This document shows, piece after piece, positions 56,645 to 64,000 of a DNA stretch of 64,000 nt (position 1 is the stretch's first letter; every line of letters begins with the position of its first letter). The stretch lies in NCBI GenBank assembly GCA_942490535.1, contig CALNXQ010000003.1:992001-1056000 (forward strand). The letters run 5' to 3'. The translations under genes were made by a program, and so were the position numbers. The notes under the pieces are model-generated. The model searched no databases. It worked only from the letters and a program-made list of their open reading frames with translations, and was not told the DNA's origin. This stretch comes from JAEINY01 sp942490535. Its GTDB lineage: Bacteria; Bacteroidota; Bacteroidia; Bacteroidales; Marinilabiliaceae.

Positions 56645-56723
56645 TTTTCAACAGACTGAAAAGCATGAAACATCAAAACTTGGGGCGATGCCCCAAGCTA
56701 TGTTGTTAAAGGCCTTCAGCCTT
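56645..56723 (+). repeat. REP-like multi-hairpin element, copy C (diverged)
   Basis: Hairpins TTTTCA/TGAAAA (56645-56662), CTTGGGGC/GCCCCAAG (56679-56697) and AAGGC/GCCTT around CTTCA (56709-56723). The spacer after the second hairpin (GCTATGTTGTTAAA) resembles that of copies A and B (GCTATTGACATTAAA), and the last hairpin again has a TTC loop. Hairpin sequences differ but the architecture is the same. Confidence 0.65.
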
Positions 56724-56764
56724 ACCTTCTTTCTTCCTACAGTTGCGTTTTTTCATTATTTTGA

Positions 56765-56911
56765 ATGACTCATGGATTCCTTCTGTTGACTTGTCTATTC
56801 CTCCAGATGACTCTTGGGTTCCTCCAGGTAACTTTTGGATTTTTGACGATGACATGTCAATTCTATTTAATGTCTATTGCATGCCTTCTGATGACTCTGC
56901 AATTTCTTCAT
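56765..56911. repeat. Seven degenerate 21-bp tandem repeats
   Basis: Seven consecutive 21-bp units start at 56765, 56786, 56807, 56828, 56849, 56870 and 56891. The best-kept unit is ATGACTCTTGGGTTCCTCCA plus G, at 56807-56827. Read on the plus strand they give a heptapeptide pattern DDSWVPP. No gene could be assigned to the array, which ends 20 bp before the GH16 stop. Confidence 0.75.
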
Positions 56912-56931
56912 CCGAATGGAGCCCAATAATT

Positions 56932-57732
56932 CTATTTCTTCTGAAAGATTCTCACATAATCCACTTCCATGGTTTGCGGGAAAGCGTCTGCATCGATGCC
57001 TTCAATGCTGCCCCACGCCCCACCTACGGCCACATTTAAAATCAAGTAGAACGGTTTGTCATAAGGCCATTTATCCACTCCCAATCCTTCATTTTTGTAT
57101 TCGAAATACAGCTGATCATCTACGTATGCTTTCATGACTTCAGGCGTCCACTCGAGGATGTATGAATGGAAATTTTCATTGACATCGGGGATATTCACGG
57201 TACCGGTTTTCTGTGTCTTTTTTTGCCACTGGTAATCTTTTGAATGGGCAGACGCATGGATCACCCCCAGATCATGTCCCACATGTTCCATGATGTCAAT
57301 TTCTCCAATATTGGGCCAGTCGCCATCGCTAAAGGACCACCCACCCGGCATCATCCAGATGGCCGACCAGGTTCCCCTGGCGTCGGGTAACTTCGCCCGT
57401 ACTTCGACCTTTCCATATTTCCAATCGGCTTTGGAAATCAAACGGGCGGATGAGTATTCTTTACCTTCGACGTTTTCATGTATGGCATTTATATGAAGGA
57501 TGCCATTTTCCACCCGGGCATTCTCTTTTCGCGCCTCAGTGTAGTACTGAGCTTCGTGATTCCCCCAGCCATGGGCATTGCCTTCCGTGTCGTAGGCCCA
57601 CTTTGTTGAATCAGGTAATCCCACATAATCAAATTCATCGGCCCAAACCAATTCATACCCTATGGGCGACGAACAGCTGGTAACCAAATAAATGAATGCC
57701 ATTAATAATGGTAATTGGATAGTGTATTTCAT
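56932..57732 (-). CDS. GH16 endo-beta-1,3-glucanase-like lipoprotein
   Basis: A 266-residue protein with lipobox VTSC (Cys20). The GH16 catalytic motif EIDIME is at residues 144-149 in NIGEIDIMEHVG. The length and the ARGTWSAIWMMPG and WTPEVMKAYVDDQL segments match bacterial laminarinases. Surface or periplasmic cutting of laminarin into oligosaccharides is the expected role. Confidence 0.92.
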   Translation of the reverse strand: MKYTIQLPLLMAFIYLVTSCSSPIGYELVWADEFDYVGLPDSTKWAYDTEGNAHGWGNHEAQYYTEARKENARVENGILHINAIHENVEGKEYSSARLISKADWKYGKVEVRAKLPDARGTWSAIWMMPGGWSFSDGDWPNIGEIDIMEHVGHDLGVIHASAHSKDYQWQKKTQKTGTVNIPDVNENFHSYILEWTPEVMKAYVDDQLYFEYKNEGLGVDKWPYDKPFYLILNVAVGGAWGSIEGIDADAFPQTMEVDYVRIFQKK

Positions 57733-58090
57733 ATCATTGTTGTGCTAAATAAAACTTCATTAAGCGCTCTAGCCGCGCAGGCTTTTACTTTTTTGCTTCA
57801 GCGAAAAAAAGTAAACAAAAAACGCCGCCGCTAACAGTAAATAGTTAAAATTTAACTCCTTTCCGCTGAAAAGAAAATAACTCGCTCCGCTTCAAACAGA
57901 TTTTCTTTTTTAATCGCTCCATTACGCAAAATTTCTTTACACTATTTTCTGAAGGCGGACTAAAAAAAGCTCCTGTTTCTAGAAATATATACAAGCAGAT
58001 CTTAATCATCTAATAGTATTGATCCAATTAGCAATTCGAACAGTACTAAACCTATATAGTATATTATTCCATCATTTCTATTAAAGACAC
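57733..58090. other. Intergenic stretch with an AT-rich hairpin
   Basis: 358 bp without gene. TTTACTTTTTT (57784-57794) pairs with AAAAAAGTAAA (57805-57815) in an 11-bp stem. Sequence of this type (CTTTTACTTTTTT facing AAAAAAGTAAAC) recurs between genes in many Bacteroidota, so it may be a dispersed repeat; downstream promoter elements could not be fixed. Confidence 0.5.
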
Positions 58091-59533
58091 TTACTCTCCC
58101 TGATGGTGCACCTTTCCTCTTCGTAATATGAGTGCCGCTCGTATCTCGTGGGCCTTTTTTTCTGTGATGTCATACTTCCAGATGGTGACAATTGCTAACA
58201 ATGCAGTTGTAACGGGAATTAATATATCTGCAATTCGCAGGTTGGTAAGCGTTTCCACCGATTGCACTTCAACTCCTTCTTTAAAGCCAATGTAATGCAA
58301 AACGATCCCACTGGTCAGCATGGCCACGGCTGTTCCCAGTTTCACCATCCACCAGTACACAGCGCCAAACATCGCTTCACGCCGTTCACCGTTATTCAAT
58401 TCATCCAGGTCACAGACATCGGCTGTCATGGACATCATCAAGGTAAATAATCCGCCTATTCCGAAGGACAAAAACGGAATCGGCATAAACATCATCCAGG
58501 GGTTTTCAGGACTGAATCCCCACCACTTTAAAGCATATCCAATGATTGAAAGCAAGGTAGCGATGATAAATGCATTTTTCTTACCAAATTTCTCTGCTAG
58601 TTTAGTCACCACAGGTATTACTAAAAATGCGGTACCCATGGCACTGACTGTACCAAACCAGGCTGGCCATCCACCTGCTGCATCGGTATTGCCATTAAAA
58701 AGATAATACACGATGATAAAAAAGGCGAATTGAGCGATGGTTTGAAAACCATTGAAAATTAAAAATGTGGACCCACACAGTTTGATGAATTGTTTATTCT
58801 TAATGGTTAACAGAATCCCTTTAATAAACTCCTTTGTATTGGCAGCCAACTCTTTTCCGGACAGATTTTTTATTTTATCCTGTTCAGGAACGATCATTTC
58901 TTTGTTAAAAAGAGCGGGTAGAATTCCCAGAACCATACATAGTCCACCCACCCAAATGGAAAGAATTCTTGCCCCTTCCGGTGCGGAGTCAAACAGCGCT
59001 TGATTATAAATGATGACCCAAAACCATGGAGCTATCATCCAGGCAATTTGTCCTAAAAACTGAGAAACGGCCATCAACCGTGTTCGTTCATTGTAATCAG
59101 GGGTCATTTCATACCCTAATCCAATTAAAGGTGTCGCAAAAATGGTGTAACCAATGTAGAAGAAGAAGGATACGATTAAAAAATAAAAGAAATTGTACAT
59201 CTCCGAATTCTCAGGATTTAGCTGCCACATGATCATGTAGGACACGCCTGAAATAATACTGCCTACTAAAATATAGGGTTTCCGACGGCCCCATTTCGAC
59301 TTTGTATTGTCTGAAATAAAGCCCATGATGGGATCAGTCAAGGCATCCAGCAAGCGGGGCAGTGCCCCTAATAAACCGGCTAAAATCGGGTCCATACCTA
59401 AGGACATCACCAAAACTACCATAAACACACCCAAGGCAGCGGGGAATAATTGATTGGCCAAATGGCCGGATCCGAAAGCTACTTTCTGTCCAAAAGGAAC
59501 TCTATCTTCGATGGCTGTTTTATAATGTGTCAT
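58091..59533 (-). CDS. GPH family sugar:cation symporter, second
   Basis: A 480-residue, 12-segment membrane protein with motif DPIMGFISDNTKSKWGRRKPYI near residues 65-85. The start at 59533 is preferred because upstream residues overlap the GH17 gene region and look non-native. It is a second, clearly different, GPH transporter within 3 kb of the first, probably for another oligosaccharide length or linkage. Confidence 0.9.
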   Translation of the reverse strand: MTHYKTAIEDRVPFGQKVAFGSGHLANQLFPAALGVFMVVLVMSLGMDPILAGLLGALPRLLDALTDPIMGFISDNTKSKWGRRKPYILVGSIISGVSYMIMWQLNPENSEMYNFFYFLIVSFFFYIGYTIFATPLIGLGYEMTPDYNERTRLMAVSQFLGQIAWMIAPWFWVIIYNQALFDSAPEGARILSIWVGGLCMVLGILPALFNKEMIVPEQDKIKNLSGKELAANTKEFIKGILLTIKNKQFIKLCGSTFLIFNGFQTIAQFAFFIIVYYLFNGNTDAAGGWPAWFGTVSAMGTAFLVIPVVTKLAEKFGKKNAFIIATLLSIIGYALKWWGFSPENPWMMFMPIPFLSFGIGGLFTLMMSMTADVCDLDELNNGERREAMFGAVYWWMVKLGTAVAMLTSGIVLHYIGFKEGVEVQSVETLTNLRIADILIPVTTALLAIVTIWKYDITEKKAHEIRAALILRRGKVHHQGE

Positions 59534-59603
59534 TGAGTTGTGTTTTAAATAAAAGGTATCCTCCCATTCATTCCCCGTGAGCGCTTGTGCGCTCATTTAC
59601 TTG

Positions 59604-60698
59604 TTAATTCTTCTCTGTAAAGAAAGGTTGCATCACTTTTTTAGGTTGTCTGTCTACTGTAAACAGTCCCCAATGCTTCTCTGCCCCCATTGGATTCTCA
59701 GGATTTCCTTTCCAATCTTCATCAAAGGCTTCAAAAAAGAAGGTGGTGATGTTCATTTTGGCCGTCCAGGCCATCAACTCGTTGTAATACTGCTCTTGTT
59801 TTTGTTCACTGGCCCGTTCCCCAAATTCCGACGCCACCGAAGCCCAGCCGGCTTCACTGATGACAATTTTACTATGAGGTAGTGCATCTTGCACTTTCTG
59901 AATATTTTCAATGGAGTAGGACATGGCTTCATCGATGTCTTTTCCTTCCCAAACCGGATAGATGTGGACCGCAATAAAATCTAATTCCTTTGCTAATTTA
60001 GTTCCCTTGGCTGCCCACCATTCGTAATTCTCCGCCACCGTAACCGGCTGTTTAATAGATTTTTTTACTGCACGACAATAGCTAATAATTGTATCGGTAT
60101 CTACTTTGTGGTCGTTCCAATCGACCAGGGCTTCATTACCCACATTCACTGCCGCAACAATGGCTGGATATTGATTGGCCAGGGTAATTCCTTTCTGAAT
60201 CTCAATTTTATTGGCAATTGCATTTTGATCCAGGATCTCCTGTGGAATGGGTTCATTGAGCCAGGCACAACTTTCATGATTACTGAGTTCCGCTTTTAAC
60301 CAAATGCCTAACATCACCTTTATATCCAGTTTGTTTTCCTGGATGCTTCTCAATACAGCTTCTGAGTTTTCGCCACAATCGTATAAGCGGATAAGCCTAA
60401 ACAATGAATCGTGTGAAATCATCTGCAAATCCTCCAAAATCTGTGCCTCCGTTGGATTGACGGCCCCCTCGCCTCTGTCGGGATGTTGCCCGCTTCTAAA
60501 ACCGGAATAGCAAACGGCCGTTGAAATACCACTCAATAAATCTTCCGGATTTTGTTGGATGGGTGTTATCGTTTGCCTTGTATTTTCTGTGCTGCCTTGT
60601 TTTTGTTTACGTCCCTGATGACACCCCATAAGGCTTGTAAAAAAAAGGATAAGTAAAACCTGGTTCGCTCGTCTGCTGATTAGTGGATGATTGTTCAT
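59604..60698 (-). CDS. GH17 family lipoprotein
   Basis: A 364-residue GH17-type protein with lipobox LMGC (Cys26). The acid/base Glu189 lies in NVGNEALVDW and the nucleophile Glu282 in VISEAGWAS. GH17 enzymes are beta-1,3-glucanases or beta-1,3-glucanosyltransferases. This copy is membrane-anchored outside the cytoplasm. The next GH17 gene shares the signature CYSGFRxGQxPD with this one. Confidence 0.88.
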   Translation of the reverse strand: MNNHPLISRRANQVLLILFFTSLMGCHQGRKQKQGSTENTRQTITPIQQNPEDLLSGISTAVCYSGFRSGQHPDRGEGAVNPTEAQILEDLQMISHDSLFRLIRLYDCGENSEAVLRSIQENKLDIKVMLGIWLKAELSNHESCAWLNEPIPQEILDQNAIANKIEIQKGITLANQYPAIVAAVNVGNEALVDWNDHKVDTDTIISYCRAVKKSIKQPVTVAENYEWWAAKGTKLAKELDFIAVHIYPVWEGKDIDEAMSYSIENIQKVQDALPHSKIVISEAGWASVASEFGERASEQKQEQYYNELMAWTAKMNITTFFFEAFDEDWKGNPENPMGAEKHWGLFTVDRQPKKVMQPFFTEKN

Positions 60699-60756
60699 AG
60701 TATCTAATTCATGGGTTATTCAACACATTTATTTTAGGGCAGTCTCAAGGCCGATT

Positions 60757-61713
60757 TTATTCTGTTTGAGTTGTGAACTCAGGAAACAGGGCCTGCATCA
60801 CTTGCTTGGGTTTCCGATCCACGGTAAACAGCCCCCAGTGTTTTTCGGGCTCCATGGGTTCGGAAGATCCCTTCCAGGGCTCATCAAAGGCTTCAAATAC
60901 AAAGGTCAAAACCCCATCCCGATCACTCCAATTCACTAAATCATTACAGTAGGTACTCTGCAGCTCCTCACTCACATTTCCCGGACAAATGCCCCGTCCG
61001 TTTGAATTAGTGGCCCACCCAGCCTCCGTTATCACGACCGGTTTATGCGGGTATTTATCCGCCACACTGTAATAGTTTTGACGGGTATACTCTAAGGCTT
61101 CATGTATATTTTTGTATTCCCACACCGGATAGGTATGAATGGAAATAAAATCCACTTCTTCGACCAGATCCTTTAGTTTACCATGCCAGGGCAAGTAGTT
61201 TTCGCAGAAGGTAACCGGCTGTTTGGTGCTTTTTTTTATCATTCGCACATACTCGATAACCGTTTCCACCGGCACATAATGGTCAGTCCAGTCGACTGTG
61301 GCTTCGTTACCGGCAGACAGCGAAAAAATAATGTCGGGGTACTGATTGGCCAGTTGAATCAATATCCGAATTTGATTGATATTGTGTGCTTTGTTTTTGT
61401 CGAGTTGTTCCTCGGCATAAGCACCGCCCCAGGGACAGCCGTGATTATTGACCTCAGCGCCAATATAGGCGCCCAGCATCACTTTAAAACCGAGCTTTTC
61501 CTGACGAATGACCTGCAAAACAAGATCCGTCTGTTCATCACAATCGTATAGGCGGAGATACTTCCAGTGTTTATGCAGTATCAACAAATCCTCTTTGACC
61601 TGCTCATAGCTTGGATAGATCCCCGAATCAGGACTTTGCCCCTGTCGGAAACCCGAATAACAAATGGCTTTTCCCGGAGTACTATTTATCAGTTCGCTAA
61701 TTTTCATGTTCAA
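60757..61713 (-). CDS. GH17 family protein, cytoplasmic
   Basis: A 318-residue GH17-type protein without signal peptide, with Glu137 in SAGNEATVDW and Glu230 in VITEAGWAT. Very similar in layout to the lipoprotein copy (CYSGFRQGQSPD). Being cytoplasmic, it should act on imported oligosaccharides. The start could be 61713 or 61707. Confidence 0.88.
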   Translation of the reverse strand: MNMKISELINSTPGKAICYSGFRQGQSPDSGIYPSYEQVKEDLLILHKHWKYLRLYDCDEQTDLVLQVIRQEKLGFKVMLGAYIGAEVNNHGCPWGGAYAEEQLDKNKAHNINQIRILIQLANQYPDIIFSLSAGNEATVDWTDHYVPVETVIEYVRMIKKSTKQPVTFCENYLPWHGKLKDLVEEVDFISIHTYPVWEYKNIHEALEYTRQNYYSVADKYPHKPVVITEAGWATNSNGRGICPGNVSEELQSTYCNDLVNWSDRDGVLTFVFEAFDEPWKGSSEPMEPEKHWGLFTVDRKPKQVMQALFPEFTTQTE

Positions 61714-61728
61714 TAATTGGATGACAAA

Positions 61729-62619
61729 TCACTTTCTATACTTCAACTTCTCATTTACATCCCACAATCCCCAGAAAGCCCCCACATCACCTTCTGTGCC
61801 GGTCTTCCAGCTCTCATCAAAAGATGAAAAATAAAGGATTTCAACATTGTCCTCTTTGGCCCAGCGTTGCGTATCAATGAAATATTTGATGGCGTTTTCG
61901 ACCGAGGGTTGTGATCCATGAAACTTTTCACCAACACTTGGCCATCCCGTTTCAGAAATAATGACTTTCTTTCCTTTTCCGGCCTTCAGTGCCCTTCGGT
62001 ACATATCCTTCATGTACAATAAGGAGTACTCTAAACTACACCCCTCCCAAAAAGGGTAGCAATTGGCTAAAATAACATCACACGCTTCGGTAATCCGCGG
62101 ACAGTTTTCAAACTCATAATAGGCATCCACATATCCCACAGGAATACCCGGAATAGCTTCTTTTACTTTACAGATATAAGCCAGCAACTCCTCTTCCGAC
62201 AAATCCTTACGGTACAACACCTCATTCCCAACCGCCACAATATCGGCATGCCCCTCACGCGCCACTTCAATCAGATTTTCTATTTCGATTTTATTAATCG
62301 CCTTATCTCTTCCGAGCCAGGCCCCCACCATCGTTTGTAATCCCTTTTCATGGGCCAAGCGTGGTATTAATTCATTCCCTTCAGTACACGAAAATGACCG
62401 TACCCAATTGGTGTAAGGCTTAATAATATCAATGCGCCTTCTGATCTGCTCTTCGCTCAGTTGATCTCCCGGCTGTTGTCCTTCCACATATGGACTGAAA
62501 CACAAGCCATGCATCCCCTGATTTAATACTTCATTAAACAAAGTGATCAGTTCAGCATTGGATTTGCCGGACACATCCAATCCTGCTAATGACATTACAT
62601 ACTCATTTCTTACAGACAT
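61729..62619 (-). CDS. GH17 family protein, cytoplasmic, divergent
   Basis: A 296-residue GH17-type protein, no signal peptide. Glu133 lies in VGNEVLY and Glu223 in ISETGWPS, closer to the classical GH17 motif than its two neighbours. The N-terminal MHGLCFSPYVEGQQPGD marks it as another GH17 subgroup. It ends 15 bp before the next GH17 start, so both are co-translated. Confidence 0.88.
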   Translation of the reverse strand: MSVRNEYVMSLAGLDVSGKSNAELITLFNEVLNQGMHGLCFSPYVEGQQPGDQLSEEQIRRRIDIIKPYTNWVRSFSCTEGNELIPRLAHEKGLQTMVGAWLGRDKAINKIEIENLIEVAREGHADIVAVGNEVLYRKDLSEEELLAYICKVKEAIPGIPVGYVDAYYEFENCPRITEACDVILANCYPFWEGCSLEYSLLYMKDMYRRALKAGKGKKVIISETGWPSVGEKFHGSQPSVENAIKYFIDTQRWAKEDNVEILYFSSFDESWKTGTEGDVGAFWGLWDVNEKLKYRK

Positions 62620-62691
62620 AGGGCATTTGTTGTTAGTGTTTTATTATGAGCACAACTACCTATTAAGTGATAACTGTGCTTTTCATTCTAT

Positions 62692-64000
62692 TTAATGAGA
62701 TGCTATGGACAATTCAATTTTTTCCACTTGCCCACTTCGCTTAAAAAGCAATGTGCTTATTTCAGCATTGATCACAAGAGTCGAAAGCTCTTTTACGTCA
62801 CCATTGGTCAATAAAATCTTCATTTCATTTTTATCGGATGCTGTATATATCACCGGTACTTTACAGAAGGTAAATCCCAGTTGATCTGGTTTTAACTCCA
62901 ATTGTTTCCGATCGCCTTTCACATCATAGTAGGTGAACACTTCCTCTTTCTTTAAAAACTCCTGGGTATTCATCAGAGACGTGTCAAACACGATTTCTCC
63001 ATTGATCACCTGAATACCCAGTTCACCCATTCGTGACAGCACATCTTCTTTCACCTGCCCCGTCATACCCGGTTGTTTCACACCTGCATTTCCCGGTGAA
63101 TGCGAATAGGCATCGGTTGGAAAGGCGCCATACAAGGCCGGTGATTTATACAAACCAATGCCTGCTTTTATCTCATAATAGTGATCTTTAAGCTTACCCA
63201 GCAGAACCGCATCCGCACCGGCATCCAGTGCATTAAAGTAATTTTCCTGCACAGCCAGTAGTAGTTTAGAAACCATGTGCCAATAGATACTTCCCAGACC
63301 TTCGTATCCATAGAAGGTACCGGAGCGCCCCGTGAAAGACTGGTGATCGAACATCTCTTCGAATGTGGCCAATACCATTTCTTTGTCTGTGGCCACCAGC
63401 TCTGAATAGGTCCCGGCCTCTAACGATTCCATAACCTGCTCAAGTTCATCTGCATTGCGGATGGATCCATTAAAATGGTAGTTACCCAAAGCATCCTGCT
63501 TAAGTACTTTTGTATTTTTATCCGCAACCAATTGACTCAACAACCGGGAAGCCTGCACATTCTTGGCCGGTATGTTATTCTTCTCTTCAAAACGTGGTAA
63601 CTGACGATCGGGATAGAGAATATAACTGTACTGATCTTCGCGGAACAAGGCACTGGCCTTTAAAGCATCCAATACATCCAGACTTTCCTGCGCACATAAG
63701 TAACCTGAACTTAAGACAGCTACTTGTCCTTCCAACATTTCATATAAGTAACGAATGGAAACACCATCTGCGTTAAATGAAATTAAGTTATAGGCATGAT
63801 ACAAACCATCTTCTCGTTTATTAACCTTTATGGATTGATCCATGTATGCCAGGGCGAGCTTGGTGAACCGAAGTAAGTCATTCACTTTTACCACTTCTCT
63901 AATACCCGAAAAAGATTTGCTATAAATGCTGTTTCTGTATTCACTGCCGGCTTCGCCCAACACATCGGCAAAATGTCGTCGTTCTTCATCCGAAAACCCC
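62692..64000 (-). CDS. C-terminal part of a large cytoplasmic protein, possibly a beta-1,3-glucan phosphorylase
   Basis: The frame is open to the right edge (GFSDEERRHFADVLGEAGSEYR) and gives 435 residues of C-terminus. Conserved-looking stretches are RSGTFYGYEGLGSIYWHMVSK and DAYSHSPGNAGVKQPGMTGQVKED. It resembles the ends of large (about 1100-residue) proteins next to beta-1,3-glucan loci, and I suspect a GH149-type phosphorylase, but the catalytic part is off the window, so this is a hypothesis. It starts the GH17 operon, 72 bp upstream of the first GH17 gene. Confidence 0.5.
   Translation of the reverse strand, partial: GFSDEERRHFADVLGEAGSEYRNSIYSKSFSGIREVVKVNDLLRFTKLALAYMDQSIKVNKREDGLYHAYNLISFNADGVSIRYLYEMLEGQVAVLSSGYLCAQESLDVLDALKASALFREDQYSYILYPDRQLPRFEEKNNIPAKNVQASRLLSQLVADKNTKVLKQDALGNYHFNGSIRNADELEQVMESLEAGTYSELVATDKEMVLATFEEMFDHQSFTGRSGTFYGYEGLGSIYWHMVSKLLLAVQENYFNALDAGADAVLLGKLKDHYYEIKAGIGLYKSPALYGAFPTDAYSHSPGNAGVKQPGMTGQVKEDVLSRMGELGIQVINGEIVFDTSLMNTQEFLKKEEVFTYYDVKGDRKQLELKPDQLGFTFCKVPVIYTASDKNEMKILLTNGDVKELSTLVINAEISTLLFKRSGQVEKIELSIASH

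Noticed and set aside
56743..57039. Plus-strand 98-codon frame over the 21-bp repeats and the GH16 3' end
   Set aside because: It has a TTG start, no ribosome-binding site, and its second half is antisense to the GH16 gene; the heptad pattern comes from the repeat.
57784..57815. AT-rich hairpin as a terminator for the second GPH symporter gene
   Set aside because: It lies almost 280 bp beyond the stop of that gene and close to the GH16 start; it looks more like a dispersed Bacteroidota repeat.

Overview
The window comes from a member of the Bacteroidota, most likely a marine or sediment polysaccharide degrader of the Marinilabiliales or a related order. This is inferred from family content: a SusC/SusD pair with a FecR anti-sigma and ECF sigma factor, a DUF6266 protein, a type IX secretion C-terminal domain, Bacteroidota-type sulfatases and GH109, and promoter-like TAnnTTTG motifs. 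No rRNA or tRNA gene was seen. From about 15.3 kb onward almost every gene lies on the minus strand.

Layout. (1) 0-3.3 kb: the tail of a broken group II intron reverse transcriptase, then a Crp/Fnr-type regulator followed by a threonine-dehydratase-like enzyme and an ornithine cyclodeaminase family protein, and a YdeI-like remnant. (2) 3.3-8.5 kb: a tight minus-strand operon made of a sodium:solute symporter, M20 amidohydrolase, GNAT acetyltransferase, alanine racemase and an ornithine/alanine racemase family enzyme. It looks like uptake and processing of N-acyl and/or D-amino acids. (3) 8.5-18.3 kb: a small winged-helix-like protein, a gene-poor kilobase, a large VIT/vWA/TPR/DUF2135 exported protein, a decayed alpha/beta hydrolase, a divergent HxlR/AcuI-type oxidoreductase pair, an esterase, a cupin-like protein and a DUF6266 protein. 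(4) 18.3-42.2 kb: a sulfated-glycan utilisation locus with a GH2 beta-galactosidase-like enzyme, a GH109-like enzyme, five sulfatases, a large T9SS cargo protein, SusD, SusC with an STN domain, FecR and an ECF sigma factor. SusD is cut in two by an IS200-like element. (5) 42.7-51 kb: an IS66-type element with an exact 8-bp target duplication, a sensor kinase and response regulator, a DsrE protein and an unrecognised 822-residue cysteine-rich exported protein. (6) 51-64 kb: a beta-1,3-glucan (laminarin-type) locus with GH3, GH16, three GH17 proteins and two GPH-family symporters, and a large protein running off the right edge that may be a phosphorylase. Its adjacent regulator is a broken fusion of a PfkB kinase start and the end of a triple-tyrosine/LuxR-type regulator.

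How the parts work together. In the sulfated-glycan locus, FecR and the ECF sigma factor would sense transport through the STN-bearing SusC and activate susCD. Lipoprotein and secreted sulfatases would remove sulfate so that the GH2 and GH109 enzymes can trim the sugar chain. A strong plus-strand terminator and a plus-strand promoter-like motif in the susC-fecR gap suggest a short antisense RNA against the susC leader, an arrangement known from Bacteroides PULs. In the glucan locus a GH16 lipoprotein would cut beta-1,3-glucan outside the cell, the GPH symporters would import oligosaccharides (no SusCD is present there), and cytoplasmic GH17 enzymes would finish the job.

The window shows much recent rearrangement: two insertion sequences, three copies of a multi-hairpin REP-like element, a 21-bp tandem repeat, and several gene remnants. 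The most interesting leads are the candidate antisense RNA, the exactly reconstructible SusD interruption, the fused kinase-regulator pseudogene, and the orphan 822-residue protein.
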